Positions 20,826 to 30,368 of a stretch of DNA of 64,000 bases are shown here, in pieces. Source of the DNA: Reinekea sp. G2M2-21 (GTDB taxonomy: Bacteria; Pseudomonadota; Gammaproteobacteria; Pseudomonadales; Natronospirillaceae); the NCBI RefSeq assembly GCF_015687175.1, contig NZ_JADPQG010000003.1, positions 496,001 through 560,000 of the forward strand, in the 5' to 3' direction. The notes beneath the pieces were generated by a model that saw nothing but the letters and a program-made list of their open reading frames with translations, was not told the DNA's origin and did no database searches. The position numbers were made by a program, and so were the translations under genes. Every line of letters begins with the position of its first letter. The stretch's first letter is position 1.

Positions 20826-23800
20826 ACCGTTGGATCGAGTTATTTGCCAGCCATCGCATTGCCGCCAACGGCGCAATGATCATTATCGTGGCAGCCGGCT
20901 TATGGGGTATGTCCCAGGTAAACAATCAGTTTTTTCCAGACTTTGAATTCGAACGAATTAACGTGTCGGCCAGCTGGAATGGCGTCAGCGCCGAAGATAT
21001 GTACGATGTTGCCGGTGTACCGTTACAGCAGGCGCTGCTGGGCATGCCCGAGATTGAGTCGCTGACAACACGGGCCCGAGAAGGGCGGGTTGATCTCTCC
21101 ATCGGCATTAGCGATCGCGCGGAGAGCCTGTCCAGTGCCGCCGACCTAATTGAGACAACCATCAGCGGCGTCGCCTTGCCATCCGATATGGAGTCGCCAC
21201 GCGTCAGCACACCGCAACGACGGGAATCAGTGGCCGACATATTGGTCTACGGCGATGTCGAACGCGACGAGTTGGCGGCGCTTGCGTACCGTATACAAAC
21301 CGGATTGCTGACCGCAGGTTTTGCGCAGATCAACCTGTCTGGCTTGCCACAGCAGCAACTGGAAATTACCGTCGATATGACCGCGCTGCTCGACACCGGA
21401 CTGACGCTGAGCCAAATCGCTGCAGCAGTCAACAATGAATATACTCCGCAACCGGCCGGTACCACCGAAAGCAACAGCATGACATTACAATTACGCAGTC
21501 AAACCGAGCGTATTGACTTGCAGAGCCTGCTGGACACGGTCATTTTCACCTGGTCGGATGGCAGCGCGTTGAGACTGGGCGATATAGCCGGTGTTGAACG
21601 CGTCATCAGTCGCAATTCGAACGAGCTTTATTACCAAGGCAAACCAGCAATACGCCTGTCTCTTTTGCGTACTGCCGGAGAAGACACTCTAGAAAACGCC
21701 GAGTCGATGCAAACCTGGTTGGCCGAATTCGAGCCAACCTTACCGGCTTCGGTGCAACTGCACGTTTATAACGAAACCTGGCAGATCGTCGCATCACAGC
21801 TGTCCATGCTGCTGAAAAATGGCGCACTCGGCATGGCGTTGGTGTTGATTTCATTATTCTTCTTTTTAAATACCCGCTTGGCTTTCTGGGTTGCTATAGG
21901 CATACCAATCAGTTTTATGGCCACGTTCCTGTTTATGTCCCAGACCGGCACCAGCCTGAACACCATCAGCCTGTTTGGCTTCATGATTGCACTTGGAATC
22001 ATCGTGGACGATGCGATTGTGGTGGGCGAGCAAACCCGCGCCTATCAGCAACAGGGGCTGCCAGCCAATATTGCCGCAGTCAGAGCGGCGAAACGCATGT
22101 GGCCTCCGGTGCTCGCCTCCAGCTTAACCACCATTGCCGCGTTCTTGCCATTAACCTTGATTGGCGGCCCCATTGGTCGTTTGGCGATCGATATACCAAT
22201 TATAGTCACCATAGCCATTCTGGCGTCACTAATTGAATGCTTTCTGATCTTGCCCGGTCACCTGTCACACAGCCGCCACAAAGCAGATCGCCCTATCCGA
22301 CTGCGTCTCGACGCTGGGTTTAATTATGTACGCGATCGATTATTCCGACCGGTAGTCCGAGCAACTTTGCGCAACCGAATGATTTTACTGGCGTTCATTC
22401 TGGCTAATTTCATCCTGGCCATTGGTTTAATCACCAGCCGGACAGTACCGTTTCAGTTTCAACCCAATGTCGAATCACCATCCCTCTCGGTAGGCGTAAC
22501 CTTCGCGGAAGGCGTTGAGGCAGCGAAAGTCGATGGATTTGTTGATCACCTGACAGAGCAACTGCAAATATTGGAGGACAACACCGGTTACGACTTCATC
22601 AAAACGGCTGTGGTCACCAAGAACCTAGGCAATAAGGTTAATCAAGCCCGCATTGATGTAGAACTGATCAGTGATCAGAATCGTCCTTACACCAATCAGG
22701 AACTGGTGAATCAATGGCGAGCACAAACCGTACTGCCATCGGAAATCGACACCATTAGTTTTGGCCGGGGGCGCCGCTTCGGTAGTGACAGCGGCGATAT
22801 TGTGATCAATTTGTCCGGCCACAACATCGCAGACCTGAAAAACGCATCGTTATCATTGCAGACGCAGTTAAACCGAGTGAACGGCTTATCTGACGCAACC
22901 GACGACCTGCCCTACGGTGATGAACAATTACAATTTTCACTGACACCTCTGGCACGAAACCTGGGTATCAGTGAAGCCAGCATTGCCCAGTTTCTGCGCC
23001 AGAACTTGGAAGGCGTTATCGCGACGGAGCAGGTAATCGGCTTGCAAACCCTCACCGTCCGAGTGTTGCTGCCCTCCGCACAACGCAGCAACCTACCTGC
23101 TTTGCTAAGCCTGCCTTATCGCATCGCCAATGGCGAACTCATTCCACTGGATGATCTGATAGACAGCCGCTACACACGGGGGCTAAATCAAATCAGCGCG
23201 GAAAATGGTGTTATTTCGTTAAACGTCCTCGCCACACTCGATGACTCACTAATGACCAGTAATGATATGTACGGTTTGCTGGAAACCGATGTATTACCCG
23301 CATTTCAGGCGCAATTCGGCACCATTGACGCACAATTAAGTGGTCTAGCACGTGAACAGGAGGCTTTTTTTACCGATACGCTGTTAGTATTGCTGGCAGT
23401 CTTAGCGCTCATTTACGGGATTCTGGCCTGGGTTTTTGAAAGCTGGATCTGGCCGCTGGCGATTCTGGCAACCATTCCGTTTGGCTTAACAGGCGCTATA
23501 TACGGCCACTGGTTAATCGATTTACCGCTGTCATCGTTATCCGTTTTGGGGCTGTTTGGTTTGGCCGGTATAGTGATCAATGACAGCATTGTGCTGGTTA
23601 CTGTCTACCGAGATTTACGTCACGAAGGATTGGAAATGTTAAGCGCTCTTGAGGAAGCCGTGGCCAGTCGTCTGCGTCCAGTGATTCTGACCACTCTGAC
23701 CACCATGGCCGGACTCGCCCCGCTGTTGTTTGAAACCAGCCTGGATGCTCAGTTCCTAAAACCGATTGCAGCTGGATTGGTGTTTGGGCTATTAATGGGT

Positions 23801-23899
23801 ACTTCCCTGATTTTGCTGTTTGTCCCCGCGATGTTGCTTTCTCTGGAGCAGATCGTGGCGGCCGTAGGGCGCTTGCGCCATAAAGCCATCTCGATCTGA
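20822..23899 (+). CDS. RND-family efflux transporter permease
   Basis: 1025 residues in the two-repeat RND layout: helix 1, a large periplasmic loop, helices 2-6 (about 335-470), a second loop and helices 8-12 (about 850-1015). The helix-4 motif FGFMIALGIIVDDAIVVGEQ contains the proton-relay Asp pair. It is closer to the HAE-3/TriC-like drug and multi-substrate group than to heavy-metal CzcA. The substrate is unknown and no regulator is adjacent. Confidence 0.93.
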   Translation: MNRWIELFASHRIAANGAMIIIVAAGLWGMSQVNNQFFPDFEFERINVSASWNGVSAEDMYDVAGVPLQQALLGMPEIESLTTRAREGRVDLSIGISDRAESLSSAADLIETTISGVALPSDMESPRVSTPQRRESVADILVYGDVERDELAALAYRIQTGLLTAGFAQINLSGLPQQQLEITVDMTALLDTGLTLSQIAAAVNNEYTPQPAGTTESNSMTLQLRSQTERIDLQSLLDTVIFTWSDGSALRLGDIAGVERVISRNSNELYYQGKPAIRLSLLRTAGEDTLENAESMQTWLAEFEPTLPASVQLHVYNETWQIVASQLSMLLKNGALGMALVLISLFFFLNTRLAFWVAIGIPISFMATFLFMSQTGTSLNTISLFGFMIALGIIVDDAIVVGEQTRAYQQQGLPANIAAVRAAKRMWPPVLASSLTTIAAFLPLTLIGGPIGRLAIDIPIIVTIAILASLIECFLILPGHLSHSRHKADRPIRLRLDAGFNYVRDRLFRPVVRATLRNRMILLAFILANFILAIGLITSRTVPFQFQPNVESPSLSVGVTFAEGVEAAKVDGFVDHLTEQLQILEDNTGYDFIKTAVVTKNLGNKVNQARIDVELISDQNRPYTNQELVNQWRAQTVLPSEIDTISFGRGRRFGSDSGDIVINLSGHNIADLKNASLSLQTQLNRVNGLSDATDDLPYGDEQLQFSLTPLARNLGISEASIAQFLRQNLEGVIATEQVIGLQTLTVRVLLPSAQRSNLPALLSLPYRIANGELIPLDDLIDSRYTRGLNQISAENGVISLNVLATLDDSLMTSNDMYGLLETDVLPAFQAQFGTIDAQLSGLAREQEAFFTDTLLVLLAVLALIYGILAWVFESWIWPLAILATIPFGLTGAIYGHWLIDLPLSSLSVLGLFGLAGIVINDSIVLVTVYRDLRHEGLEMLSALEEAVASRLRPVILTTLTTMAGLAPLLFETSLDAQFLKPIAAGLVFGLLMGTSLILLFVPAMLLSLEQIVAAVGRLRHKAISI

Positions 23900-24249
23900 A
23901 TAATGAGGTTAGGTCATCGAGACCGGCGACAGCCCCCCCCTACTGTACGGCCAATTACCGTTTATACTGGGCTGACCCTCAATGATTTTTCATTAATTTG
24001 AGAAAAATCGTGTCTCTTTTTTGAAATCTATGTCACTTTCAGGCGTAATAGACTGGTGAACCCATAATAATAAGCGATTTATACGTCACGGAATGCAGGT
24101 CACACAGACGTCCGATTGACTGGGAAGGCGCCAAGATACCTTGGTTCAACGGACGGAATGGGATGATACGCAAAGTCCTGAACACGATTTACCGCGACCC
24201 CTCACTGGCGTAAGCCACGGTCGTTATCGCAATTTAACTGAGAGTACAT
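23900..24249. other. 350-bp intergenic region, no gene recognised
   Basis: This stretch separates the RND operon from the binding-protein gene. It starts with an eight-C run (about 23932-23939) and then AT-rich sequence likely to hold the promoter of 24250. I looked for riboswitch signatures (lysine, glycine) in the ~200-nt leader and saw none. Confidence 0.5.
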
Positions 24250-25041
24250 ATGAATAAGAAATTATTAGCCCTGGTCGGCCTCATCATCATCGGCACTGCA
24301 TCTGCAAGTGGCTGGTTGTTTTTCCTTCCCTCTTCATACGATTTATCCAAATACGACAAAATCACCTTCGGAGTTGACGCGCCTTACCCGCCTTATGAGT
24401 TTTTTAACAGTAAAGGCGAATTGACTGGCTTTGAAATTGAGCTGGGCAACAAAGTATGTGAATTCCTCGAATTGAAATGCGAATGGTTGGTGACCCCTTG
24501 GGATACCATTATTCCCGATCTGAATGCCGGAAAATTCGACGTCATTATGTCGTCTATGTCCATTGAAAGTGAGCGCGCAAAACAGGTCGATTTCAGCAAG
24601 CCATACTATTCCACGCCTTCCGTATTTTTTGCTCGTCGGGGAGAAAACATCGGTGGCCATTCTGCGCGTCAACTGACTGGCAAAACCGTGGCGGTACAAC
24701 GTGGAACATTGCAGCACGATTACATGCTGGCAGAATATGGCGATGACGTGAAAATTATGGCCCTGGATGGCTGGGAAGACGTCAGTGCCGCCTTCCGTGC
24801 CGCGGAAGCAGATCTGGTATTTACCGACTACCCTCAGTGGGAAGAAGAATTTTTCCTTGAGAAGGTCTATGAAATAGTCGGTGACACCGTTAGCCTCGGT
24901 AAAGGTGTAGGCCTAGCGTTCCGTCAAGACGACGATGACTTGCGCAAAGCCATGGACGCGGCCTTGGAAGAACTCAAGGAAAACGGTGAATATCAGCGTA
25001 TTCGTCGTAAATATTTCCTATACGACATCATGGTTAAGTAA
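24250..25041 (+). CDS. Amino-acid-type periplasmic solute-binding protein
   Basis: 263 residues. An N-terminal signal or anchor (about 5-22) precedes an SBP_bac_3 fold: FGVDAPYPPYEF, then the family signature GFEIELGNKVCEFL and DVIMSSMSIESERAKQVDFSKPYY. It binds a polar amino acid or similar small ligand in the periplasm. No ABC permease or ATPase lies beside it, so it is an orphan binder or serves a transporter elsewhere. Confidence 0.9.
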   Translation: MNKKLLALVGLIIIGTASASGWLFFLPSSYDLSKYDKITFGVDAPYPPYEFFNSKGELTGFEIELGNKVCEFLELKCEWLVTPWDTIIPDLNAGKFDVIMSSMSIESERAKQVDFSKPYYSTPSVFFARRGENIGGHSARQLTGKTVAVQRGTLQHDYMLAEYGDDVKIMALDGWEDVSAAFRAAEADLVFTDYPQWEEEFFLEKVYEIVGDTVSLGKGVGLAFRQDDDDLRKAMDAALEELKENGEYQRIRRKYFLYDIMVK

Positions 25042-25065
25042 CCGTCAATCAAAGCAAATATACTC

Positions 25066-25098
25066 AAACGGGCCAATGCACATCGGCCCGTTTTTTTT
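25066..25098 (+). terminator. Rho-independent terminator
   Basis: Stem AAACGGGCC/GGCCCGTTT around a ~10-nt loop followed by eight T, 25 bp after the binding-protein stop. Confidence 0.93.
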
Positions 25099-25125
25099 GC
25101 ATTGAATTCACAAGGGGATGTTGCA

Positions 25126-25779
25126 ATGAGCCACATGATAGTCGCCGGTTCCACGGGGTTAATTGGAAGCCATATCGCACAACAATTAACCGACCCACAA
25201 CAACGGGTCACCTTGCTGTCTCGACGAAAAATATCGCCGCCTCACGTTCACCAGCAAACCAATATTGACTACTTTACCTCTGGCCAGTTACCCGCCAGCA
25301 CATCCATTCAAGACACCGTATTCTGTGCCTTGGGTACAACCATAAAAAAAGCCGGCTCAAAACCAGCCTTTGAACAAGTAGACTTGACACTCGTGGTTGA
25401 GTTAGCGACAGCGGCGAAAGCCGCGGGTTTTAAGAAATTTGTCGTGGTATCGAGTTTAGGCGTAAAGCCGGACACAACGAATTTCTACCTGGCCACAAAA
25501 GCAAAAATGGAAGCCGCTTTAACCGATCTGGGATTCGCATCGCTTGTCATCGTTCGACCATCGCTGTTACTCGGGCAACGTTCTGAGTTTCGCATGGGGG
25601 AACGGTTTGCGGAATTTGCAGCAACCCTATTGTCGCCGTTATTCAAAGGAAAGCTGGCGCGTTATAAGCCTGTCCAAGCCGAGGATGTTGCCCGGGCGAT
25701 GATTCACTTGGCGACGCATGAAACCACACCGGTCTCGGTGGTGGAATCCGAATCAATCCAACAGTTGGCAGCCCAATAA
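25126..25779 (+). CDS. NAD(P)-binding Rossmann-fold protein (HTATIP2/atypical SDR-like)
   Basis: 217 residues from ATG 25126, chosen for AAGGGG 8 bp upstream (an in-frame TTG lies at 25102). The N-terminal GSTGLIG is the dinucleotide-binding loop, and KFVVVSSLGV plus a later YLATKAKME resemble the atypical SDR group. A reductase or dehydrogenase of unknown substrate. Its 3' end overlaps the convergent gene at 25753 by 27 bp. Confidence 0.85.
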   Translation: MSHMIVAGSTGLIGSHIAQQLTDPQQRVTLLSRRKISPPHVHQQTNIDYFTSGQLPASTSIQDTVFCALGTTIKKAGSKPAFEQVDLTLVVELATAAKAAGFKKFVVVSSLGVKPDTTNFYLATKAKMEAALTDLGFASLVIVRPSLLLGQRSEFRMGERFAEFAATLLSPLFKGKLARYKPVQAEDVARAMIHLATHETTPVSVVESESIQQLAAQ

Positions 25780-26265
25780 GGACACCAACTGCCAGCCAGA
25801 GGCTTTCTTCTCGATCACCAGGCATTCGTTGTTGCTGATGATTTCCCGACGCGATAAATCGGTTTTCTCAAAGTTCAGCAACTCATCGGGCATTTCACGT
25901 TGTTGCAGATAACTCGTCAGCCAACGTAAAAACTGCTTGTCATTGGTCAGGAAACTGCTGGCTTGAGGCAGCAACAATTGCGCGCTGGCCTGCGGGTCAG
26001 GGACCCCGGTTTTGGACAAATCATCAATCAGCTGACGCAGGGTTATCTGCTGTGCCTCTGCACGGATCGACTCGACATCCACCTCCGCAATTTTCAGCGA
26101 CTCGGACTGGTTCACCACTCTTAACAAATGCTGCATCAAAGCCTGAGGTTGGGCGGAATAGTTGTGATAGTAGCGGTAGATCGCAAAACTGGCCAACAAG
26201 GCTAGACAGACGAAGATCAGCGCGGTAATTTGATGAATTCGTTTTGACGTTGTAACGATATACAC
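25753..26265 (-). CDS. Membrane-anchored protein of unknown function
   Basis: 170 residues with one N-terminal membrane helix (about 12-30). The rest is predicted periplasmic and mostly helical, with two cysteines near the C-terminus (about 147 and 166). No family recognised. It is convergent with and overlaps the end of the Rossmann protein gene, and divergent from comM. Confidence 0.65.
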   Translation of the reverse strand: MYIVTTSKRIHQITALIFVCLALLASFAIYRYYHNYSAQPQALMQHLLRVVNQSESLKIAEVDVESIRAEAQQITLRQLIDDLSKTGVPDPQASAQLLLPQASSFLTNDKQFLRWLTSYLQQREMPDELLNFEKTDLSRREIISNNECLVIEKKASGWQLVSLLGCQLLD

Positions 26266-26389
26266 AATTTCAGTTTCTTAAAGTCTTAATCAGATAAACA
26301 CGATACCAAGGATTTGTCGGCCAGCCAGTCGAGCGCTAACCGATAACGGATACGTTGTCAGACTTTACTCAACAAAGCAAGGATGTCCT

Positions 26390-27892
26390 ATGCCACTCGC
26401 AGTGACATACAGCCGCGCGCATATCGGAATGGAGGCTCCTCTGGTCACCATTGAAGCGCATCTATCCAGTGGATTACCTGCCTTTAATATTGTCGGACTC
26501 CCCGAAGCGGCGGTACGTGAAGCCAAAGATCGGGTTCGATCTGCCATACTCAACAGCCAATTCGATTTTCCCAACGGTCGCATCACCGTCAACATGGCAC
26601 CGGCGGATTTACCGAAACAGGGAGGTCAGTTTGATTTAGCGATTGCACTGGGTATTTTGGCCGCCAGTGAACAGATAGATGCCGCCAAACTTACCCAATA
26701 CGAATGGTTGGGTGAGTTAGCGCTAAGTGGTCATCTGCGCAAAGGTCCTGGCGCTTTGCCTGCCGCGATCAGTTGTCTGCGAGATCGTCGGGTTTTGGTC
26801 TGCAGCCCGGAAAATGCTCAGGAGGCTTCATTGGTAGCCAACGCCTCTGTGTTGGCGGCAGAGCATTTACTGCAGGTCGCTCGGGCACTGAAGGATGATC
26901 AATACCGGTTAACCGAACCCCAGTTTCAACCGGAAGCCGCGCCCGCCCATTACCCGGATCTGCGCGATGTTAAAGGGCAACAGGCAGCACGCCGCGCTCT
27001 GGAAATCGCCGCTGCCGGTCGACATAATCTGCTTTACTTTGGTCCGCCAGGAACCGGGAAAACGCTGTTGGCCTCACGTTTACCAGGTATCTTACCGCCC
27101 TTGAACGATGACGAAGCACTGGAAATAGCGGCAGTGCAGTCGGTCTCCGGCGTTCCCCTAGAATGGCGTCGCCGACCGTATCGGGCGCCCCACCATACCG
27201 CTTCTGCTGCGGCATTGATCGGTGGCGGCAGCGTGCCACGCCCGGGAGAAGTCACTCTAGCCCATCGCGGTGTTCTATTTTTGGATGAGTTAGCGGAATT
27301 TCCGCGTACGGTATTGGATGTGCTCCGCGAACCGCTGGAAAGCCACGAAGTGTGCATTTCACGCGCGGCCAAGCAATGTACGTTTCCTGCCAACTTCCAA
27401 CTGGTCGCGGCGATGAACCCATCGCCTGGTGGCTATGCGGCGGACGATCCGCGCTCGCATCGGTACAACGCAGAACAGATACAAAAATACCTATCGCGGT
27501 TGTCGGGGCCGTTTCTGGATCGAATAGACCTGCATATCGAAGTCCCCTCACTACCCAAAGAAGTCCTGATGGCTAACGAAACACCCGAAGATTCCGCCAC
27601 GGTACGTCAGCGTGTCATTGCGGCCTGGAATGTGCAGATGACCAGACAGGGCTGTGCCAATTCAGCCTTAACGGGCAAAGCATTGGAACAGCATGCCATG
27701 TTAGGGGAAAGTGAGTTTCAGTTGCTCGACAAAGCAATGGATAAACTCGGCCTGAGCGCTCGGGCATATCACCGCTTGTTGCGCGTCGCTCGTACCATTG
27801 CTGATTTAAATGGACAAAACCACATTGACCGACAGGCCATCATTGAAGCATTGAACTGCCGGCAATTGGAGAAATTAACGGGCCGGCAGTAA
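26390..27892 (+). CDS. comM: ComM/YifB family Mg-chelatase-like AAA ATPase
   Basis: 500 residues. The N-terminal Lon-substrate-like domain (1-165) begins MPLAVTYSRAHIGMEAPLV; the AAA domain has Walker A GPPGTGKTLLA (about 218-228) and Walker B GVLFLDELAEF; the C-terminus is helical. ComM is a hexameric helicase that extends branch migration during integration of DNA in natural transformation. The gene stands alone. Confidence 0.95.
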   Translation: MPLAVTYSRAHIGMEAPLVTIEAHLSSGLPAFNIVGLPEAAVREAKDRVRSAILNSQFDFPNGRITVNMAPADLPKQGGQFDLAIALGILAASEQIDAAKLTQYEWLGELALSGHLRKGPGALPAAISCLRDRRVLVCSPENAQEASLVANASVLAAEHLLQVARALKDDQYRLTEPQFQPEAAPAHYPDLRDVKGQQAARRALEIAAAGRHNLLYFGPPGTGKTLLASRLPGILPPLNDDEALEIAAVQSVSGVPLEWRRRPYRAPHHTASAAALIGGGSVPRPGEVTLAHRGVLFLDELAEFPRTVLDVLREPLESHEVCISRAAKQCTFPANFQLVAAMNPSPGGYAADDPRSHRYNAEQIQKYLSRLSGPFLDRIDLHIEVPSLPKEVLMANETPEDSATVRQRVIAAWNVQMTRQGCANSALTGKALEQHAMLGESEFQLLDKAMDKLGLSARAYHRLLRVARTIADLNGQNHIDRQAIIEALNCRQLEKLTGRQ

Positions 27893-27913
27893 GTGAAGAA
27901 AAAGAAACAGGGA

Positions 27914-27932
27914 CGACCATCTGTGATGGTCG
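27914..27932 (-). terminator. Terminator of crc
   Basis: A CGACCATC/GATGGTCG stem (8 bp, 3-nt loop) lies just after the crc stop. On the minus strand it is followed within ten bases by a T-rich tract. Confidence 0.7.
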
Positions 27933-27933
27933 A

Positions 27934-28695
27934 TTACAGATCCATATCGTATTCGATAACCACCGGGCAGTGCGGGCTTAAACGTGGCTCGCGGAGAATC
28001 TGCGCACTGATGACGAAATCGGCCAGGTTCGGGGTGATCAATTGGTAATCCAACCGTGAACCATTGGCCTGCGCTTCATCGAAAGGCCAGAAGGTGTGCT
28101 GACGATCCTTCTTATTCAGCAGACGGAAGGCATCCACAAAACCAATGGGGCCAAGCGCCTGGTCCATCCAAGCTCGCTCTTCCGGTAAAAAGCTGGGATC
28201 GCGCTGATGGCGTTCCCAATTGCCCAGATCGACAGAACGATGTGCGATCTGATAACAACCGGCAAAAATAAAATCACGGCGTTTACGGCGCGTTCGCTTT
28301 AAATGTTGTTGCAGAGCGTCCAGATATTCCAGCTTGCTGTCGATATCTTCCAGATACAAAGCTTCAGGCACCCACACGGAAGCCACACTGACGTTGTCGA
28401 AATCGGCCTGAATGAAGCCACCTTCCAGATCATAAAGCGGGTTACCAAAGCCACGAATAATGGCCTTCGGCATCGTGCGGCTATAGATGGCAGTGCCCGC
28501 GTGGCCATCTTTTTCAGCATCGAAGAAAAATGCGTTGTAACCGGGGACTTCCAGAAACGCCTCAGGTAATTGATATTCCTTAGCCCTAGTGTCCTGAACA
28601 CAAACCACATCTGCATCCTGCTGCTCTAACCATTCTAAAAAACCACGCGCAGCTGCATTGACAATGCCATTTACATTAAGGGTGATGACCTTCAT
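27934..28695 (-). CDS. crc: Catabolite repression control protein Crc (nuclease-dead ExoIII fold)
   Basis: 253 residues of the ExoIII/EEP fold. The catalytic set is altered as in pseudomonad Crc: CVQDTR (Asp35 where ExoIII has Glu), GCYQ (146-149) in place of GDxN, LDYQ (215-218), and SPHCP (240-244) in place of SDHCP. RAWMDQ and the RRKRRDFI stretch also match Crc. Crc acts with Hfq to repress translation of catabolic mRNAs. It is divergent from pyrE, the same neighbour as in Pseudomonas, which supports Crc over a DNA-repair nuclease. Confidence 0.88.
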   Translation of the reverse strand: MKVITLNVNGIVNAAARGFLEWLEQQDADVVCVQDTRAKEYQLPEAFLEVPGYNAFFFDAEKDGHAGTAIYSRTMPKAIIRGFGNPLYDLEGGFIQADFDNVSVASVWVPEALYLEDIDSKLEYLDALQQHLKRTRRKRRDFIFAGCYQIAHRSVDLGNWERHQRDPSFLPEERAWMDQALGPIGFVDAFRLLNKKDRQHTFWPFDEAQANGSRLDYQLITPNLADFVISAQILREPRLSPHCPVVIEYDMDL

Positions 28696-28853
28696 CTGTT
28701 CCTTCCAATCGTATTCTTCGCACTATAATACCGGACACCGTTCAATACGAGCAGTGCGCCGAACTGCGTATGTTACCTGAATTTGCGGTACAATGCGGCC
28801 AAATATCGTCTGATGACACTTATATTCTTTATTGTTTTTGAAAGGCCTGTTGA

Positions 28854-29540
28854 ATGAATAGTACAAAATCCACGCAAAGTACAGTGGCACTGCAAAACTG
28901 GCAGCAAGAATTTATTGATTTTTCCATTTCCAAGAACGTGCTCCAATTTGGGGATTTTACGCTAAAGTCTGGCCGTCAAAGCCCCTACTTTTTTAACGCT
29001 GGACATTTCGACGATGGTTTGTCGCAGCAGAAGCTGGGCGAAATCTACGCGCAAACCCTGTTAGATTCTGGCGTCGAATTTGACATGATCTTCGGACCTG
29101 CATACAAAGGCATTCCATTGGCGACATCGACCGTGTACGCACTCAGCGCAAAACATGACCGCAATGTGCCTTTCGCTTTTAACCGTAAAGAAGCCAAGGA
29201 ACATGGCGAAGGGGGAAACCTGGTGGGTGCGCCCCTGCAGGGCAATGTCGTTCTGGTTGATGATGTTATTACCGCGGGGACAGCCATTCGCGAAACCCTG
29301 GCCATTCTCGAACATCACCCCAAGGCAACATTGGTGGCGGCTGTGGTCTTGATTGACCGGATGGAGCGTCTCGCAGACTCGGAATTGTCGGCCATTCAAT
29401 CATTGGAGCGCGATTTTGGCTTGCGTATTCTGCCAGCCATCCGCCTGGATCAGATTATGGCGCATATCGCCACGAAACCCGCGTTTGCGGAATTTTTACC
29501 GCAAATGGAAGACTATCGCCAAAAGCACGGTGTCGCCTGA
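28854..29540 (+). CDS. pyrE: Orotate phosphoribosyltransferase
   Basis: 228 residues. The PRPP-binding motif VVLVDDVITAGTAIRE and the FNRKEAKEHGEGG loop are present. It converts orotate and PRPP to OMP in pyrimidine synthesis. The ATG follows AAAGG. It is divergent from crc across ~158 bp that must hold both promoters. Confidence 0.98.
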   Translation: MNSTKSTQSTVALQNWQQEFIDFSISKNVLQFGDFTLKSGRQSPYFFNAGHFDDGLSQQKLGEIYAQTLLDSGVEFDMIFGPAYKGIPLATSTVYALSAKHDRNVPFAFNRKEAKEHGEGGNLVGAPLQGNVVLVDDVITAGTAIRETLAILEHHPKATLVAAVVLIDRMERLADSELSAIQSLERDFGLRILPAIRLDQIMAHIATKPAFAEFLPQMEDYRQKHGVA

Positions 29541-29626
29541 CGCGATAGTGAATTAAGCTATGGTTCAGATGTGATCGTATACGCTGTCCACCAAATTCGA
29601 GAATCGTAAATTGAGACGTTAATTCT

Positions 29627-30253
29627 ATGACCTTTATTCGCAGTCTGATTATGACATGTATTTGCCTTAGCACCGCCGCATACGCGGGTCAGTTTTACCG
29701 CTGGGTCGACAGTGAAGGCAACACCTTCATTCAAAGCAGTATTCCGCCAGAATACGTTGCCGGTGGCTATGAGGTTATCGATGACAATGGCGTAGTCCTG
29801 AAAACTGTTGCACCTCAGATCAGTGACGCGGAGCGTCGTGCCAATGAGGCCGCGACGGTCTCCGCTGAAATGCAACGTGCGCGGGACGAAGAATTGCTCA
29901 AGCTTTATCGTTCCCCGTCTGACGTCGACCGGGCCATGAAGACCTGGCTGTCTCGTATGGATATGGAAGTACGCGTGAAGCAAAACCGCATCCGCATCAA
30001 AGAAAACGAATTTGATACTCTGCAAGCTAGAGCAGCGAACCTCGAAAAAACCGGGCAGGCGATCGATGAAGAACTGCTGGGAAAGATGAAAGCTATCGAA
30101 CTAGAAATCGCCCAATTCAAACTGGAAATCCGACAGGTCGAGCTGCGTCAGGATGAGTCTAGGGCTGAATTCATGCTCGATCGCGAGCGTATGGTTGAGT
30201 TGTGGCAGATATTGCATGATGAACCTTGGGTAGAGCCAACCCCTTCCGAATAA
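29627..30253 (+). CDS. Exported DUF4124 protein
   Basis: 208 residues. A signal peptide ends about AYAG. The DUF4124 motif FYRWVDSEGNTFIQSSIPPEYV follows directly; the rest (about 70-195) is a charged coiled coil. Found widely in gammaproteobacteria without known function; envelope location is inferred from the signal peptide. Confidence 0.88.
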   Translation: MTFIRSLIMTCICLSTAAYAGQFYRWVDSEGNTFIQSSIPPEYVAGGYEVIDDNGVVLKTVAPQISDAERRANEAATVSAEMQRARDEELLKLYRSPSDVDRAMKTWLSRMDMEVRVKQNRIRIKENEFDTLQARAANLEKTGQAIDEELLGKMKAIELEIAQFKLEIRQVELRQDESRAEFMLDRERMVELWQILHDEPWVEPTPSE

Positions 30254-30278
30254 GCAGCCACATTGGCTGCTTTTTTTT
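30252..30278 (+). terminator. Rho-independent terminator
   Basis: Perfect 9-bp stem AAGCAGCCA/TGGCTGCTT with a 3-nt loop and T8, overlapping the DUF4124 stop codon. Confidence 0.95.
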
Positions 30279-30368
30279 GGCCAAACGATTGAGTTATCCA
30301 TCTTTCACTGGTCTTTGAACTAAATCCGTTCGTACTGGTCAGACGCTCAGACACTTTGGAGTATAAAA

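Noticed and set aside
23900-24249. Lysine or glycine riboswitch ahead of the amino-acid binding protein
   Set aside because: No conserved aptamer boxes found in the leader.
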